Made by a program: the position numbers and the translations under genes
The notes under the pieces: model-generated
Seen by the model: the letters and a program-made list of their open reading frames with translations, nothing else
What the model was told of the DNA's origin: nothing
The model's database searches: none
Shown: piece after piece, positions 40,144-55,100 of the stretch
Layout: each line of letters begins with the position of its first letter
Numbering within the stretch: the first letter of the stretch is position 1
From: Siphonodentalium dalli
Taxonomy: Eukaryota; Mollusca; Scaphopoda; Gadilida; Siphonodentaliidae
Reading direction: 5' to 3'
Length of the DNA: 64,000 nucleotides
Assembly: GCA_032622095.1 (NCBI GenBank)
Contig: CP136064.1
Location: 181,630,011-181,694,010 of the forward strand

Positions 40144-43100
40144 CTGAAAAAGCAAAACTACTAGAGAATGTGTTGCGATTATTATGTGTAGCATATATTT
40201 TTAGTATATGGCATCAAGCCAGGGAAAGGCCAAAAAGAATGCCACACAAAAGGGCATATACAAATTAACTAATTAAGGGCCGGGGTGGGGGAGTTATTTA
40301 TTATTTATTTCCAGCTCGGCAATAGACTCGGAGGAGTGAAGTTGCCTGTGGTTTATCCACCTGAGATTTCCGCCATAGAGTGATGTATCTCCTGGCTCAG
40401 CTGTTATACAGCCTAATCGTGGTTAATCCACCTATATCTCGCCACAGAGATTGAAATTTTGGCTCAGCTGTTACCACTTGTGAATAATCCACATGCGACC
40501 ATCGCCATAATGATTGGCTCTGGGATCGGCTGATATTACTAGATTGTCTAGTTTTTTGCCAGTACATATGGTACTCACAGAATGACCAGTGCCCCTGACG
40601 AGACCCGGTCAATAAACAATAGGTCAATAAATAATAGGTCGAAACAATGAATGGAGCTGCCGAAAAAAGTGTGTGATATACCACTTTTGCGGTTAAATGA
40701 TGTACATCTATAATCATGGAATAGCGATATAGTTAGCCATTCATTGTCGGGCGCCGACCAGAGGTGATGCAACCTGCTGTGTCAAGACTTTTAGGTAGAA
40801 AGGGATTTCATTTGCATACACTGTGAACTCTATAAATGGTCCCAATCGGGACACAACATCGCCAACAATAGATCGGGGATCACATCGTGTTAGTTCGTGT
40901 TTGTTTCTGCCAACCTTCACAAAATGTGAGGACGATAATTCATCAAAGGAAGGCGACCAGTCAATTTTTCCCGAACAAAATTCATTGTAAAGGCCACATA
41001 ATGTAAGGTCCTCCGAAACCGAGCACCCATACCAGTCTTTGGCAACTTGTAGGTTTAATAGCAGCTTTAAAACAACGAAAACCATGTTGTTTAAATATTA
41101 TTTTTTACATTTTAAAGTCGCATTTGTTTCCAGCAGAGGGGGAAGTCGTAAAATGTCGACCCAATGGAATAAAAATAATGTGTAGTTTCAGTTTATTTTA
41201 CCTATCGAAATTAAGTTTATACCCACCTGTAATTATTAGATATAAACTCATCAGTTATACTCAGTTTGTGTCAACCCAAACGTCATAGAATAATAGATAC
41301 AGATGTCGTAAAAATGCAGTAGGAATACAATGCGGTCAATAGAGTTACTGCCCTTTGATCGCGATTCGCGACGACTATCTTTGTGTATACATGCGTTCTG
41401 CGATGTTAACCACCCGTAAACCGTGAGCTATGTTTTGACTTTCGTAAATGGAATAATAAATAAATCTGAGGCAGGCCGAAAAAATCGGGGCGGGCACCGA
41501 TGATCATCTAGCAATATATTTATTATGGCCTAATGTACATAAAATTATTTTTGTTATATTCTTGCAATTCAACAAAGTTGAAGTTTTAGAAATTTATTGA
41601 GTATGCATAGGTAACTTGGTAAAGAAACGAGAGGCCGATCACAATCGGCAGATGTCTAACCCAAACCTTGGCGATAGCGATTAGCTATTTTTATAAATCC
41701 TTACATCAACCTTTTCATGAGTGCTAAAGTTTCAACAATTCACACTTAATATAGTGATCATGTGAAAAATATTTAGTTATCACATTGTGTCAACAGGATT
41801 GGCGGAGGATGTTAATATTTTTAAGCAAATAAACCAAATGACCCTCACTATGCAGGTTAGATTGGATAGAATAGGGTTAATCTTACCCAAACTAATGAAC
41901 TGATAAACACAAAATAGTCTATACAAAGCATGTCATTGGATTTAGAAACCCATACAACAAGTCAGTCTCAAGAATACCAGCACCATTAATATTACCCTGG
42001 AGCCCAAATGCAATTGAGGGAATTTCAAAATAAAACATTTCCTCTAATGATGAATATACAATTGGTGATTTATTGAAACCCTTACTGAACCTGGATCAAA
42101 GTGAAAGGGATAATATTATATCTGTCTATCGCATAATATGTGTCTATGGAATGGTTTAAATTTAATCCCAAATCCATGCAAATCAAAAGTGGATCACCAT
42201 CAACCTGGACATAATATAGGATAATGATCAAATGAAAAGCATCAAAACCATATGATGTGTGGAGAGGGTTAATTATTTGCAATGACATCATATCATGGAA
42301 CTGAGGAATGTGTGGATTCATTTTTGTCTAAGATAAGACAACAGTGTATGTAAACAACAATGTCTGTAAAACATCCCTACAAAGTAACAATGGACTATTC
42401 CAATTTAATATTTTAGAATAGGTGTCCTATAGTGTGTAAATAAACTTTAGTAATGAACCTGTTTCAGCAAAGGGGTTATCTTAATATTGCACAGAAAACA
42501 GAACTCCACCAGATAGCCATCAATCAATTTGACATTATGATAAACAAATCCCACCAGCCAGCAGTACCACTATCAGGCTTTATAGCACGTCATATCTTAT
42601 GTCCATAGTGATAATTAACTCATTTCAATTACACACATGGTCTGTGAGATATGTTCTCTTAAAATTCCCAGCAGTAAATACTTGAATTATAAAGAGTCAT
42701 AACTCTGTTAAAATATATCAGATCAAACCCATATTCGAACTCGATTTGTATTTAGGGGTGATAAATTCATATAACAAATTTGGTGTTGATCAGATGAAAA
42801 ATGTTTTGAGTCATAGCAGCTTGGGTGAATTCTAAGTAAACATAAGAGTGAAAAGGGTTAATTAAACAATACCAAAAACCATACAGACGAAGAACGTGCT
42901 AAGAAAAACCTAGGTAAGAAATATGAGGCAGATCAGAAGAAATATGTTCAACTTATTGCATTGGATAGCAAATATTTTCTAAACCGATCAACCAATCAAT
43001 ACCAAAAACTATACAGATGAGGAGCGTGTCATCATAAATCTACATATCAAATATGAACACAATCGGACAAAATATACTTCGGTTATAGCATCGGATTTTT

Positions 43101-46100
43101 GTTTTTTTAATTTTATTTTCGAAAAAAAGGGTCATAACTCCTTTAAAATAAATCGGATCAAACCCATATTCGAACTCGATCTGTATTTTGGGTTCTGAAA
43201 CTCGCATACCAAATTTGGTTCCGATCAGATAAAAATTGTTTGAGTTATGACAGCATGCGTGAATTCGAAGTAAAAAAAGGGCCATAACTCCGTAAAAAAA
43301 AAACTCGGATCAAACCCATATTTGAACTCGATCTGTATTTTGGTCTGAGAAACTCATATACAAAATTTGGTTCCGATCGGATAGAAAATTTTTGAGTTAT
43401 CGCACCATGCGTAAAGTGTCTACGGACAGACAGACGGACGACGAGTGGTCAATCCGGACGTCGACATTATGTTTACCATACTATAGTATGGGTAAACATA
43501 AAAAGGACACTGAAGAAAAAACATCAAACGTCGTATGAGATAATAAAATATTTTTGGAACAAAAATTTCAATCAAATTCTGGGACTCAATCGAATATTCA
43601 TAGGAACCTTATTTTGGATGTTAGCATACATAAATTTACCTTTTGCAGGTTTCATGGCTGTATCATGTATCTGAAAATAAATTGTTAATCATGGAAAATT
43701 AATCGGTCAATTACTTTTCCATAATTTGCCTATGATGATGTACCCTAGAAATATCAGGCTCTGCCAGATCAACATTTCAACAATTAAGCCACCAAGCTTT
43801 TCACAGCAACTTGTCTTGGTGTCTGCACAATCAATTGAATTAAGGACGCATTTTGATTGATCAAAGTTTTTCTCTCAGAAATGATAAATGTCAATAGCAC
43901 TTGTCCATATACATGTATATAGTTTTTGTGAATTTTTTCCATTAGCTCCAGTTATCTCTTCGAAATAATTGTCCAGGGAACTTTTACCAAGAAGCAGAAG
44001 GTATAATTGAGATGGAATTATAGGAATTTATTGCATTAGTTTGTTAGATCATGGACCAGGTTTTGACAATTTTTATACCAGCAAGTGGAGTTGGTCAGAT
44101 AGATGCTGGTCTAGAAGAAGTTTCATCCCACACATCTTTTCTGTAATAGATGTGCTTTTTGCATATGTAGCACTGTAATCTCAGAATGAATAGTTACATT
44201 TTAAAATAACCGATCTTCACCATACTTAACCCAAGTTTCCTCAAACGTAAACCAGCTAGTGAGAGATACTAGTTTACGTCTGAGTCCCATTCATATAGTG
44301 TTCTACATGTATGTCGGGCTTTAAGCGTTGTTGACCCACTCACCAAAAACCACCAATAATGGTAATGAAATATCACAATTGTGACAATAATTATTCAGTA
44401 GAAAACATAGATGTTCTGAACTCCACAACGGTTGTCAATTGAAAGAGGTAATTTAATGTGAAAAATATATTTTATCACAACTTTGACATATTATAACAGA
44501 ATTTGAACTCATTTGACATCGCGAAGTAACCATCGCCTGGTAATCGTAAACAGAATACATGTGTTCTTCGATTGAAAGAAATAGCCAGTAATTTCTAACC
44601 TAGAAAGACCACAGTCTTGGGTTAAATGTGAAAAAGGTGACCTGGACATGGAATACTTGGGTTAAGAGAGTCAAATTTAAGTTTACAAGGATAGTGTATC
44701 AAATTCTACCAACACCCGTCAAGATAAAGACACCTCACTGCTGACCCATTAATATCAATTATATAGCAGAGCTGTCAACAAATCACAGACATTGTTTATA
44801 TTGATGCTGGCATCTCTGTCAAACCAATAACATTTATAATGACCTAAGGCCATCTGTCGAGTGATATACTCAGTGATATACATAGCTTTCTTTATTTGCA
44901 CATTGGCATAAGAGACATCAGAAAATAAAATCGCCTTATCAATAGCTAAGTAGTCCAAAGGCATGGGATGGAATTGAGGAATTGGGTTTAAAGTCGTTCG
45001 AAACAAATTTACCAGTACATGACACAAGATTATGGACCGATTTAAACCAAATTTGGTGTGGTTACTCGGGGTACCTTTGGCAGAGTTATATTGGTGTTAG
45101 TTTTTCAAATTTTTTTAACTTTAACTTTTGTTACATTTTTTTTTTTTTAAATTATTTAAAAAAAAAAAAAATTATATTTTTTTAATTTATTTATTCATAT
45201 TCATTTTTTTTGGGGGTTAAATTGAGCAAGGAATTAAATATAAACAAATTTTGTTTTGTTTTGTTTTTTTTGAGTAAAATTTTTTTTTCGAAAAAGGGCC
45301 ATAACTCAGTTAAATATAGTCGGATCAAACCCATATTCGAACTCGATCTGTATTTTGGGCTGAGAAACTCACATACCAAATTTGGTTGCGATCAGAAAAT
45401 ATTTGAGTTACGCACCATGCGTAAAGTGTCTACGGACAGACACAGACGGACGGAAGGCACGACGAGTGGTCAATCCGGACACTATGTTTACCATACTATG
45501 CAGTCTGAGTAAACTCATACCTAAATATTCATTACAACATTGAATATTAGGTCTGACGGATAACATCGCTATCTCATTTCCAAGTCCTCGGGATTCCGTA
45601 ATCTGATTGATTGCGTAAATTATTTTCCGTCCAATGAAACCGTGTGGGTTAATAAACAAGTGTTAGAGTGGGCGGAGACTCCCACAATGTCACCTCTAAA
45701 TATAGTAACAGAGCGGAATTTGGTCGGTATATTTCTCCGATCGAAAGCGATGCTTGCAAATACAACACAGACAGAAAAAATGGCTTTGAAATTATATATT
45801 CGGTACGATTCGGATTAATTTGAAGGATGTGCTACTGATAGATAGGCCTGCGCATGGTACCAACTTGGCCTCCCATAAATATAAATAGAACTCACTCATG
45901 TCCGTGTATTTGATTTACTTTATTGTAACATGTTTTGCAAATCAAATTATTTGTCGTAAAAAAGTCATCTGAAAGTTAAACACCGAGGAAATGACTTAAT
46001 TTTATGCTTTTAAATAGTTCTAAAGCATCATTTTTGATGACGACCTTATTTTTTGCTCTCGGATGCAGCTTTCCGGTTGATGCAGCGAGTTCATCTCCCG

Positions 46101-49100
46101 AAAAAGAATAGTCGCACACACGACAAATATTATCTTCTGCAAGTTTATGTCGCGACACAGGCCATTGTTTGCGAAGCACAACAAATAACAGGTGGGGACA
46201 CCTGTCAATCATCGATGTATTTTTAAAAAGCCGTGACGTCATTTTGGGGAAGCCCTTCGCTGAATGGAAATGGTTTTGGCGAGATTAGCTCCAGACTCTA
46301 TATTTCAAATATAGAGTCGACGTTCACCCAGACTGCATACTATGGTATGGGTAAACATAAAAATGTAAACAAACATGTGTTACTCATAATTACACGGGAT
46401 ATTCTATGGTTATTTAGAAATAAAGTTAGATTATAATACATCATTATGACCATAAGATCTCACTCTTTCTGATATATATGTTAGCATCATGTATTGATTA
46501 GTTGGGTAAATTTTATTAAAAAAAGACAAAAAATCACGCCACTGGATCTGGGCATAAAGACCAACACAGAACGCTATATGAATGGGTCTCGGACGTAAAC
46601 TAGTATCTCGCTCTACCTAATATCACTAGCTGGTTTATGTCCAAGAATACATTGAAAGATAGTGATGTTATGAGTGTCAGTGGCATTGTCTATGATAATG
46701 AATTACTCTCCAGGGGGCGATTCCATTTATCATGATTTGCTATGCTGGTCTACGCTATAAACCTAGGCAATGAAGGCAATGACCTGGCATAATTATGTTG
46801 TAACATCATCCTGCACAAAAGTCGGTTCTCCATCAGAAAAGCTCATTTTTAATAATTTGTCAACATTATATCATATATGATTCAGTAACAAATAACTCCT
46901 TTGAAAAAAAGTTTAAATTATTTATTCAATGTTTAAGATACTTATATATACTGGTATATATAGTTATATATACTGGTATATATAGTTTCGAGGTTCTAAA
47001 TTTAAGTATTTCTGTTTTTTTTTTAAATGCAACAATCTCGGTTTTGTCATCAATTCCACCACATTGGTCTATATCAACACATATTCAACAATACACTCAA
47101 GTTGAGTTTTGTTCAAATTTAATATTTAAAATGCACTGTTGTATTTTGGCTGTTTGTTTTTATTAACAGTCACATGCTCAGTTACTCCTAAATCCGGGCA
47201 CCGTATCCAATTAATTTTTGCCCAGGGTAATTTGCCCATTCTAGCCCATTGTAATGAAAGGATTCACCCCAGATATTGTAATAAAATATGTCTTTATATT
47301 TAATTGGATCATTTTGATACTCGATTAACATGGATGTAACATATATATCATAGGCCTCGGGTGGCCGTAGGATTGGGGCGGGGTGATATTGTGCAAACAG
47401 GGAATCCATTAGTGTGGTAGTTTTTTTTATGGATTCTGATGCTTCTTCATTATGTCCATTATGTCCTATCATTGTACAGAGAGCACTGAGCCACTCTCAA
47501 AGTGAAACTGTCAATCAAACGGAAGCCCAACTTGGGGAAGAGATAATACATAATTATGCCATAAAATACTGGTCAATGGAGTGATATGGAATGCGAAAGT
47601 TGAAATGTTTAAGTAATACTAGAGGTCAACCCAGAGTGCTATATAATCTTTCACAACAATCAGGCAAAAAATTTGTTTGTAGGGTATGCCGAAGGAATTA
47701 GTCATGCAAAGAGTAAAATCCAAGATTGCCGACGGTGGCCATGTTTTTAAACAAAATCCATAAAAATTGATTACTTCCATCTAGAGGTCACCCCAAAAAT
47801 TCATATGAAGTTTTGGATGAAAAATGTTGGTTGTAAGCATGGCAAGGGATTTAGTCGTGCAAAGAGTAAATTCTAAGATAGCTGTTCGTGGCCATGTTTT
47901 TGATTGAAAATAGCTCAAATACAACAGCTCTCATCCAGAGGTCACCTTGAAGATCCATATCAAGTTTGGTGACAATTGGATAAGGGATGTGGCTTGTAGG
48001 TTGTGACGAAGAATTTACTCATGCAAACATGAAATTCACACAAGATGGCTGCTGTCAGCCATGATATTTTGACAATTAGGAACAATTTTATGGATCCCAT
48101 TTAGTGGTCACACAGAAGATCAATGTAAAGTTTGGTGATGATCGGATGAGGGATGTGGACTGTAGGTTGTGCCGAAGGATTTAGTCACGCACAGAGTAAA
48201 ATCCAAAATGGCTGCAGGCAGCCATGTTTTTTAACAAAATTAGGAAAAATTTAATGGCTCCCATTTAGAGGTCACCCGGATGATCCATAAGATGTTTGGT
48301 GATGATCGGAATAGGAATGAGGTCTGTAGGGTGTGCCAAAGGATTGAGTCATGCAAAGGGTAAAATCCAAGATGGTTACCAGCGTCCATGTTTTTCATCG
48401 AGAATAGCTTCCATCTAGGTGATCACATGCCTGTACAATTCAAAAACAATTATCCAATAACTGTGGGATGGAGGGTGTGCTGATGAATTCAAATGTGAAA
48501 TCCAAGATGGCCCCATTGGACAGACATTATTATAATCGCAGGCACACAGGTTCCCATGATACTATATATATGAGCCAAGTTTAATAACAATTGCTGAACA
48601 AGAGGTGGCATCAGAGATGCTGTGTCTCGTTTTCGGTGGCTTACCGCCGGTGGCTACCGCCAATTGGTGTGCATCAGTATCGGTAGACTAATTAATAGGT
48701 AAAATCGAAAAATGACTAATTAAGGGCCATAACTCCATCAAATTTTATCGGGCCAGGCTGGTTTTCGAACTCATCCGAAATATTCTTGGCAAGTATGTCT
48801 ATTCCAAATTTTAAACAAATCGGAGGACGTTTGTTGAAGTTATCGCGCTAACGAGCTAAAAATTCACGAAAAATGACTAATTAAGGGCCATAACTCTATC
48901 AAATTTTATTGGGCCAGGCTGGTTTTCGAACTCGTCCAGGATATTATTGGAAGACACTTATATACCAAATTTTAGTTGAATCGGATGACGTTTGTTGAAG
49001 TTATCGCGCTAACGAGCTCAAATTTCGTACAAAATGACTACTTAAGGACCATAACTCTATCAAATTTTATCGGACCGGGGCGGTTTTCTAACTCGTCCGA

Positions 49101-52100
49101 GGTATTCTTGGGAGACACCTATATATCAAAATTTAAATCAAATAGGATGATGTTTGTTAAATTATCGCGCTAACGAGCTGAAAATTTGTGAAAAAATGAC
49201 TAATTAAGGGCCATAACTCTATCAAATTTTATCGGACCTGGCCGGTTTTCGAACTCGACCGAGATATTCTTGGGAGACACCTATATACCAAATTTCAATC
49301 AAATCGGATAACGTTTGTTGAAGTTATCGCGCTAACGAGCTGAAAATTTGTGAAAAATGACTAATTAAGGGCCATAACTCTATCAAATTTTATCGGACGA
49401 GGCGGGTTTTCGAACTCATCCGAGATATTCTTGGGAGACACCTATATTCCAAATTTCAATCAAATCGGATAACGTTTGTTGAAGTTATCGCGCTAACGAG
49501 CTGAAAATTTGTGAAAAATGACTAATTAAGGGCCATAACTCTATCAAATTTTATCGGACGAGGCCGGTTTTCGAACTCATCCGAGATATTCTTGGGAGAC
49601 ACCTATATACCAAATTTCAATCAAATCGGATAACGTTTGTTGAAGTTATCGCGCTAACGAGCTGAAAATTTGTGAAAAATGACTAATTAAGGGCCATAAC
49701 TCTATCAAATTTTATCGGACCAGGCCGGTTTTCGAACTCATCCGAGATATTCTTGGGAGACACCTATATACCAAATTTCAATCAAATCGGATAACGTTTG
49801 TTGAAGTTATCGCGCTAACGAGCTGAAAATTCAAAGGGCCATAACTCTGTAATAAATGTGCGGACGAACCCGATTTTTTGTCTGCAGCTTACGTGCATGG
49901 ATATGTACTCACACACCAATAAACGGTTGAGTTATAAGCAAAACACGCCGCCCGCCGGCCCGTCCAAACTCGACTAAAAATGTAGGAATAAAGCTCAGAC
50001 AAACTTGCATCTATGGACAGATGAACAGACAGACGGACAGACAAGCTGATTCCTATACACCCCATTATATATAACTTGTTATGGGGGGCTTCCTGAAATT
50101 TTGCTAAAAACCCTGTGCCAATGTATTCTCTTGTATATGTGAGTCTCCCATAGGGAGCCTCACATATATAAAAGACTATTTTGGCCTAAAAATATTTAGC
50201 TTGACCTTTTAAGCCAGTGCATTCTCATATGTAAGAGAATGCATGGGCACAGGATCTTTAATGCTGCACCAGAATAGCTCCCGTTATGAAAGTGTTAAGC
50301 AAGCTTCACCTTAAATGGCCAATGAGTTACCTTGTCAAGAATTGAGCGAGATCGCAACACAGACTTGAAACTTCCACACAGAGCAGTTGATTTTGGCTGA
50401 AGGACGACAGCCAATCCTGTAGCTTCAGAGATCTTGCCAGCTATCAGTTTCCTCTTGTCCAATTCAATATCGTAATATTTGGACTTCAGCAAGGCAGATA
50501 CACTCCTGAAGTACTGTTAGTAAATGGTTGTATAGATAATTTTTATGCAATATAATCATAAAAATTTTCAGATATTATTAATTCACAGTTTTAAACTCGT
50601 CAGATTTATGATTCACCAGTCCTTCGACTCTGGTGCGCAGTTTATTGTTTTGAATCCACTTTGGTGCACCTAAACCGATGCATGTGCATGTAAACATGTA
50701 TATATAATATATATATGTATATATATATAATAACATTGCTTTGTGCTAATTTAATAAAATAAAACTTCAAACAAAATAAAAGTGTTCATTTTTGGTTTAC
50801 TTCAACAAAAAATTCCTTTGTGCACCTCACAATTTTCACCATCATGGAATTTAAATTAGATTCTAGGTCTCCAATAGTGCTCAGATGAGGCCATGCAGAA
50901 TTGCAGAATGAGATCTCCAGAGGATGAATTTTGTGATGCTAGCCCGCAGTGTGGGGTAGCATAAAAAATTCACCCTCTGGGTACCTCACTAGGGTATTTG
51001 TAGCGACAGCCCCTATTAGACTACTAGTCAAAACCTACTAAATGTATATATATATATATAGAATGTTAAAAATGCCAAACAGGATTATTAAAATATTTTT
51101 TAGACATCTAGGATCTGCCAATTTCAACGTGTTGAAATGCATATTTGCACAGCTGTTTGCCATCGTAAATTTATTAAAACATGCATATTTATCATTAAAT
51201 TTATCACATGATGACAGCCTAATGACAGATAAGTATAATGAACGTCAATTCTCTCATACAATATTGGGGTGAACTTCAGCATTGAAGTAATGTTCGCATG
51301 TGTTCCCGATGAAGAGACGGTAATAAATATACAGACTTCAAAATAGCTGGATGCAGCGAAATTCCTAACTTCCAACGCATGCGCAGTTTATTTTGCTCCC
51401 GATGATATCACAATTGCACATGTACATGTATAGGAGGCTCTATGTGTTACAGGTAGAACATTTTACCATTTTACGCATTTTCAGCAAGATTTTAATATTA
51501 ATAGCCCTCCTAGATTTGCCTATAGCCCTCCTCAACTTTGACAGTTTTTATTTATTTTACCTGAGTTACTGCCCTTAGTTTGTCTATTTTTGATGTTGTT
51601 TAAAATCATCTAAATTCATTTTGTTATGTATAAAAAAAAATGTCCAGCATTGTGATTGACAAATCCCCCACAGAATGGTATTGTGAATATTTTAATATGT
51701 TTTATATGTTATGATAATTAATATGAACCACAAACAAAATGTAAGTGTGTTTGTACTCAATAATTTTTCAGTTGGTGTCAAGCCCATGCAACGAAATTGT
51801 CAATGTTTAAAGCAATTTCTATGTTGTGTGATGATAAACATAAGATACACAATCAAGTAGCATATTATATCCAGTAGATGTACACTTGAATACAGTTACA
51901 AATGAATGTTTATATGTCAAAGTAATCTATTTCCATCACCGATAACAAGTTGACAACACAATGTGTATGGTGTAGATCTATTCGTTCTGTTTATTTCTGA
52001 CTGGCTATATCACCTTCACACTACAATCAGCTGATAAGCATCTCACGTAAACTGAATAAATTAAAACAATCCTTCGTATTTTATCATAATAAATCAATAT

Positions 52101-55100
52101 AAAATTGGTCAGATAGTTCTTAAAATGAAGAAAACAAAATGATTGAATCATTATCTTTGAAAATGACGTGTTTTCATTGACCCAAGCATTTCAAATAAAA
52201 CTTAATCATTTCTGTGATTCTTCACATCACAATTTGGCGAATTTACAATAGTATATACCCAAGCTAACGAGCGATGAAAATGAACTTTAGTAATCACACA
52301 TGAACAAAATATTCAGCGCTGACAACAATCCCTTCCGTGAACCCCACGAAGGTAATGCATATGTAAAATACTTCGAACATGACCCAGTTAATTACGATAA
52401 ATCTCGGCACATTTACATATGTCGATCATGTCCATTATAGAATGTCTGACACAGTTAAAGAGTTTGTAAGCTTGCCAATAATTAACACATCATGGCACGT
52501 TTCCAACATCACTCTCGATGGAGCATTTCAACTTGACACAATGTCATATTTGCGATCAAAACAGATTTTATCTCTCGGGACGAGGCCCGCTATAAAAAGC
52601 CTACCTTGGAAAATACTAGGCGGGCTGTAGATTTCCAGACCTGTAACATGTGTACACGATAATTTCTGCTGATGACGATTAGATTTTTCCAATGAGACAT
52701 CCAAAGTGTCCCACTTTTCTGGCGGATTTAATATATAACAGGTCGCTGTCCATCGCGTGATGACTGAATGTCTAGATCATCCACATGTTTTTATAATAAC
52801 ATAACAGCGACCATGTTTTCAAATTTGGGGTCCACCGAAATCGTCTGTGCTTTATACATACAGGCGACAATATATATGGATGTATATTGCACACAGCAAT
52901 GATTGTTACCAATGAAACTATTATATATACCTTTCTGCAGGGTTTCCGCTAGCTGCTATGGGGGAAACCCAGTAAATAATTAAATATATATGAAATATAT
53001 AATTTCGCCATTTACCGTACCGGCCGATGTATAAGTCGCAACTTTCTAACCCAATTTCCCTTATTAAAAACTTCCTGCGACTTATGGATCGGTATGTCAT
53101 GAGGGGCATTTTTCATCAGGATTTTGAGAAACAAATGGCGATCACAGGTAAGCAGCAAGACAAAATGCCGGCTCAAACTAAATCTAAAAAGATGATAAAT
53201 CAGATATAAAAAAAAGAAATAAACAAACCCATTCTCACTGTGTCTGTGTGTATTTATTTTATTCCCTGTCTCACACATTTATATCAAATTATATGTATTA
53301 GTATCTGATAATTCAACTGCAAAAGAGCAGCAAAACATTGGGCGTCCTTGACCTGACTAATAATTGTGGACATGTGCATGATATTCAATGACTGCGGTAT
53401 AATAGCTTTGATTATCTCTATTATTGTGACACAGTTAACTGCACGTGTCTGCAAACTTCTACTGGATGACGTCACATCGGAATGATTATCTAAGCCAGCC
53501 CAGGAACGAGCATTAGACAAACTCTTACTCTGAATGGGGCATTGACGCGACGCCGCAAACTTGTGTATGTTGCACAAAGATTCTTTTATGATGATCGCCA
53601 TTAGCCCAAGCGTTTTCATGCTTCAGTTCGCGACAATGAGGCAACCACTAAATTAACGATCCATTGCCCTAAAACAACCGTATGCCAAGTCGCAATTTTA
53701 TATTACTATAAATGATACGATATTTGTGTGTTTCCTCATGCCTCAAATTATACACATGTTTTATACAAGTTGGAATAATGATGAATAAATTAGTCCAAAC
53801 GCCTCGTCAATATTCACGTCAAGATAATAAATGAGGCAGTTTTTATGATCCCCACCAATCACGTGGGGGAATCCCGTGGAACTATTTGTGGGGTGTCACT
53901 ATTTATGGTTTATTCATGCTGTAATTTTTATTTTCTGAAGATGGACCCGTGTCGATTCCATTTGGTCATTATTAATGAAAATAAGATTAGATATCATATA
54001 TAGCCTGCCGAGACAGACAAGACTGAATAAGTTTTTAATAACAACATTTATTTGTGTATGAGCGGGATTTCATGGCATAGGTCGGCAGGGGGAATCGGTC
54101 CGGGCGGCAGACCCGCAGCCGTCCTGGCGGAAACCCTGCTTTCTGGGAATATTGCGATTAGTCAACTAGTTAGGAATTTGCTATTCGATTATTGCCAGAA
54201 TTTGAGTCATCGTCGACTAATCGATTCAACAATAGACCTCATTGTGCAAATGTCTGGCACCATATTCCCATGCCTGATGCCCATGTTATTATAGACTATA
54301 AAAGTGTGATAAAATTGAAAACTTACAGGGTCATCGGTTTGATCCATTTCTTCTTCAAGGCCATCTTTCTTATTACGCTTCACAACAAATGTGTACGGCT
54401 CATCTGGCTCCTTGCAGGCAGTAGTAGACTTCGTTTTAGGTTTGGTTGTGGGAGTAGTTGGCTGTGAACAGGAACTCTTCACAGGGAACGTCTGGAGTAG
54501 CATCTTCGACCCATCTCCTGTTGGAAGCTTTCTCTGTGGAGATTTAGACCGCATTGATTTTGAGCTCTTCAGGACTTCTTCTGCTATCTGCAAATGAAGT
54601 TATAGTTAGGTTGCAAGTTGACAACATGTCGACACTAAAACACAATATGGTTATAATAAGAGCTGCACTGTCACCCAATGCATAACCAAGCCTGAGTTTA
54701 GTGTGGCTGTCGTTTGCAGAATTAGGTCCCCAGAAGGTGAATTTAGAGACACTATCCCGCATAGCGGGCTAGCGTCACCAAATTCACCCTCTGGGACCCT
54801 CATTCTGCATGGCCTCATCTGCTGTGGGAGACATAGCCTCAGATTGAAGTTCCCAAATGGTGAATATTGTGATTTACACCCATTGGGAACAGTCCTTCGA
54901 TTTTGAGGCGCGCAATTGCGCTTGCGCGCCTTGGCGCGCGCAGATCTAAAAACCAGCGAGTTATTAAATGCGCACGCCGACAATTTTAAATGCGCGCGTC
55001 GTAATTTGCAGTCAGTGAATGAGATTTTAATAAACAGCACATCAATGGTTAAACGCCGACAAGACTATTCACCATGTATTTTTCTCAGCAGCGATGGCGT

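Noticed and set aside
40741-41085. 114-codon minus-strand frame in the intron between exons D and E
   Set aside because: Protein-like composition, but no recognised domain, no good donor or acceptor and no neighbour exons; a frame of this length is expected by chance in 64 kb.
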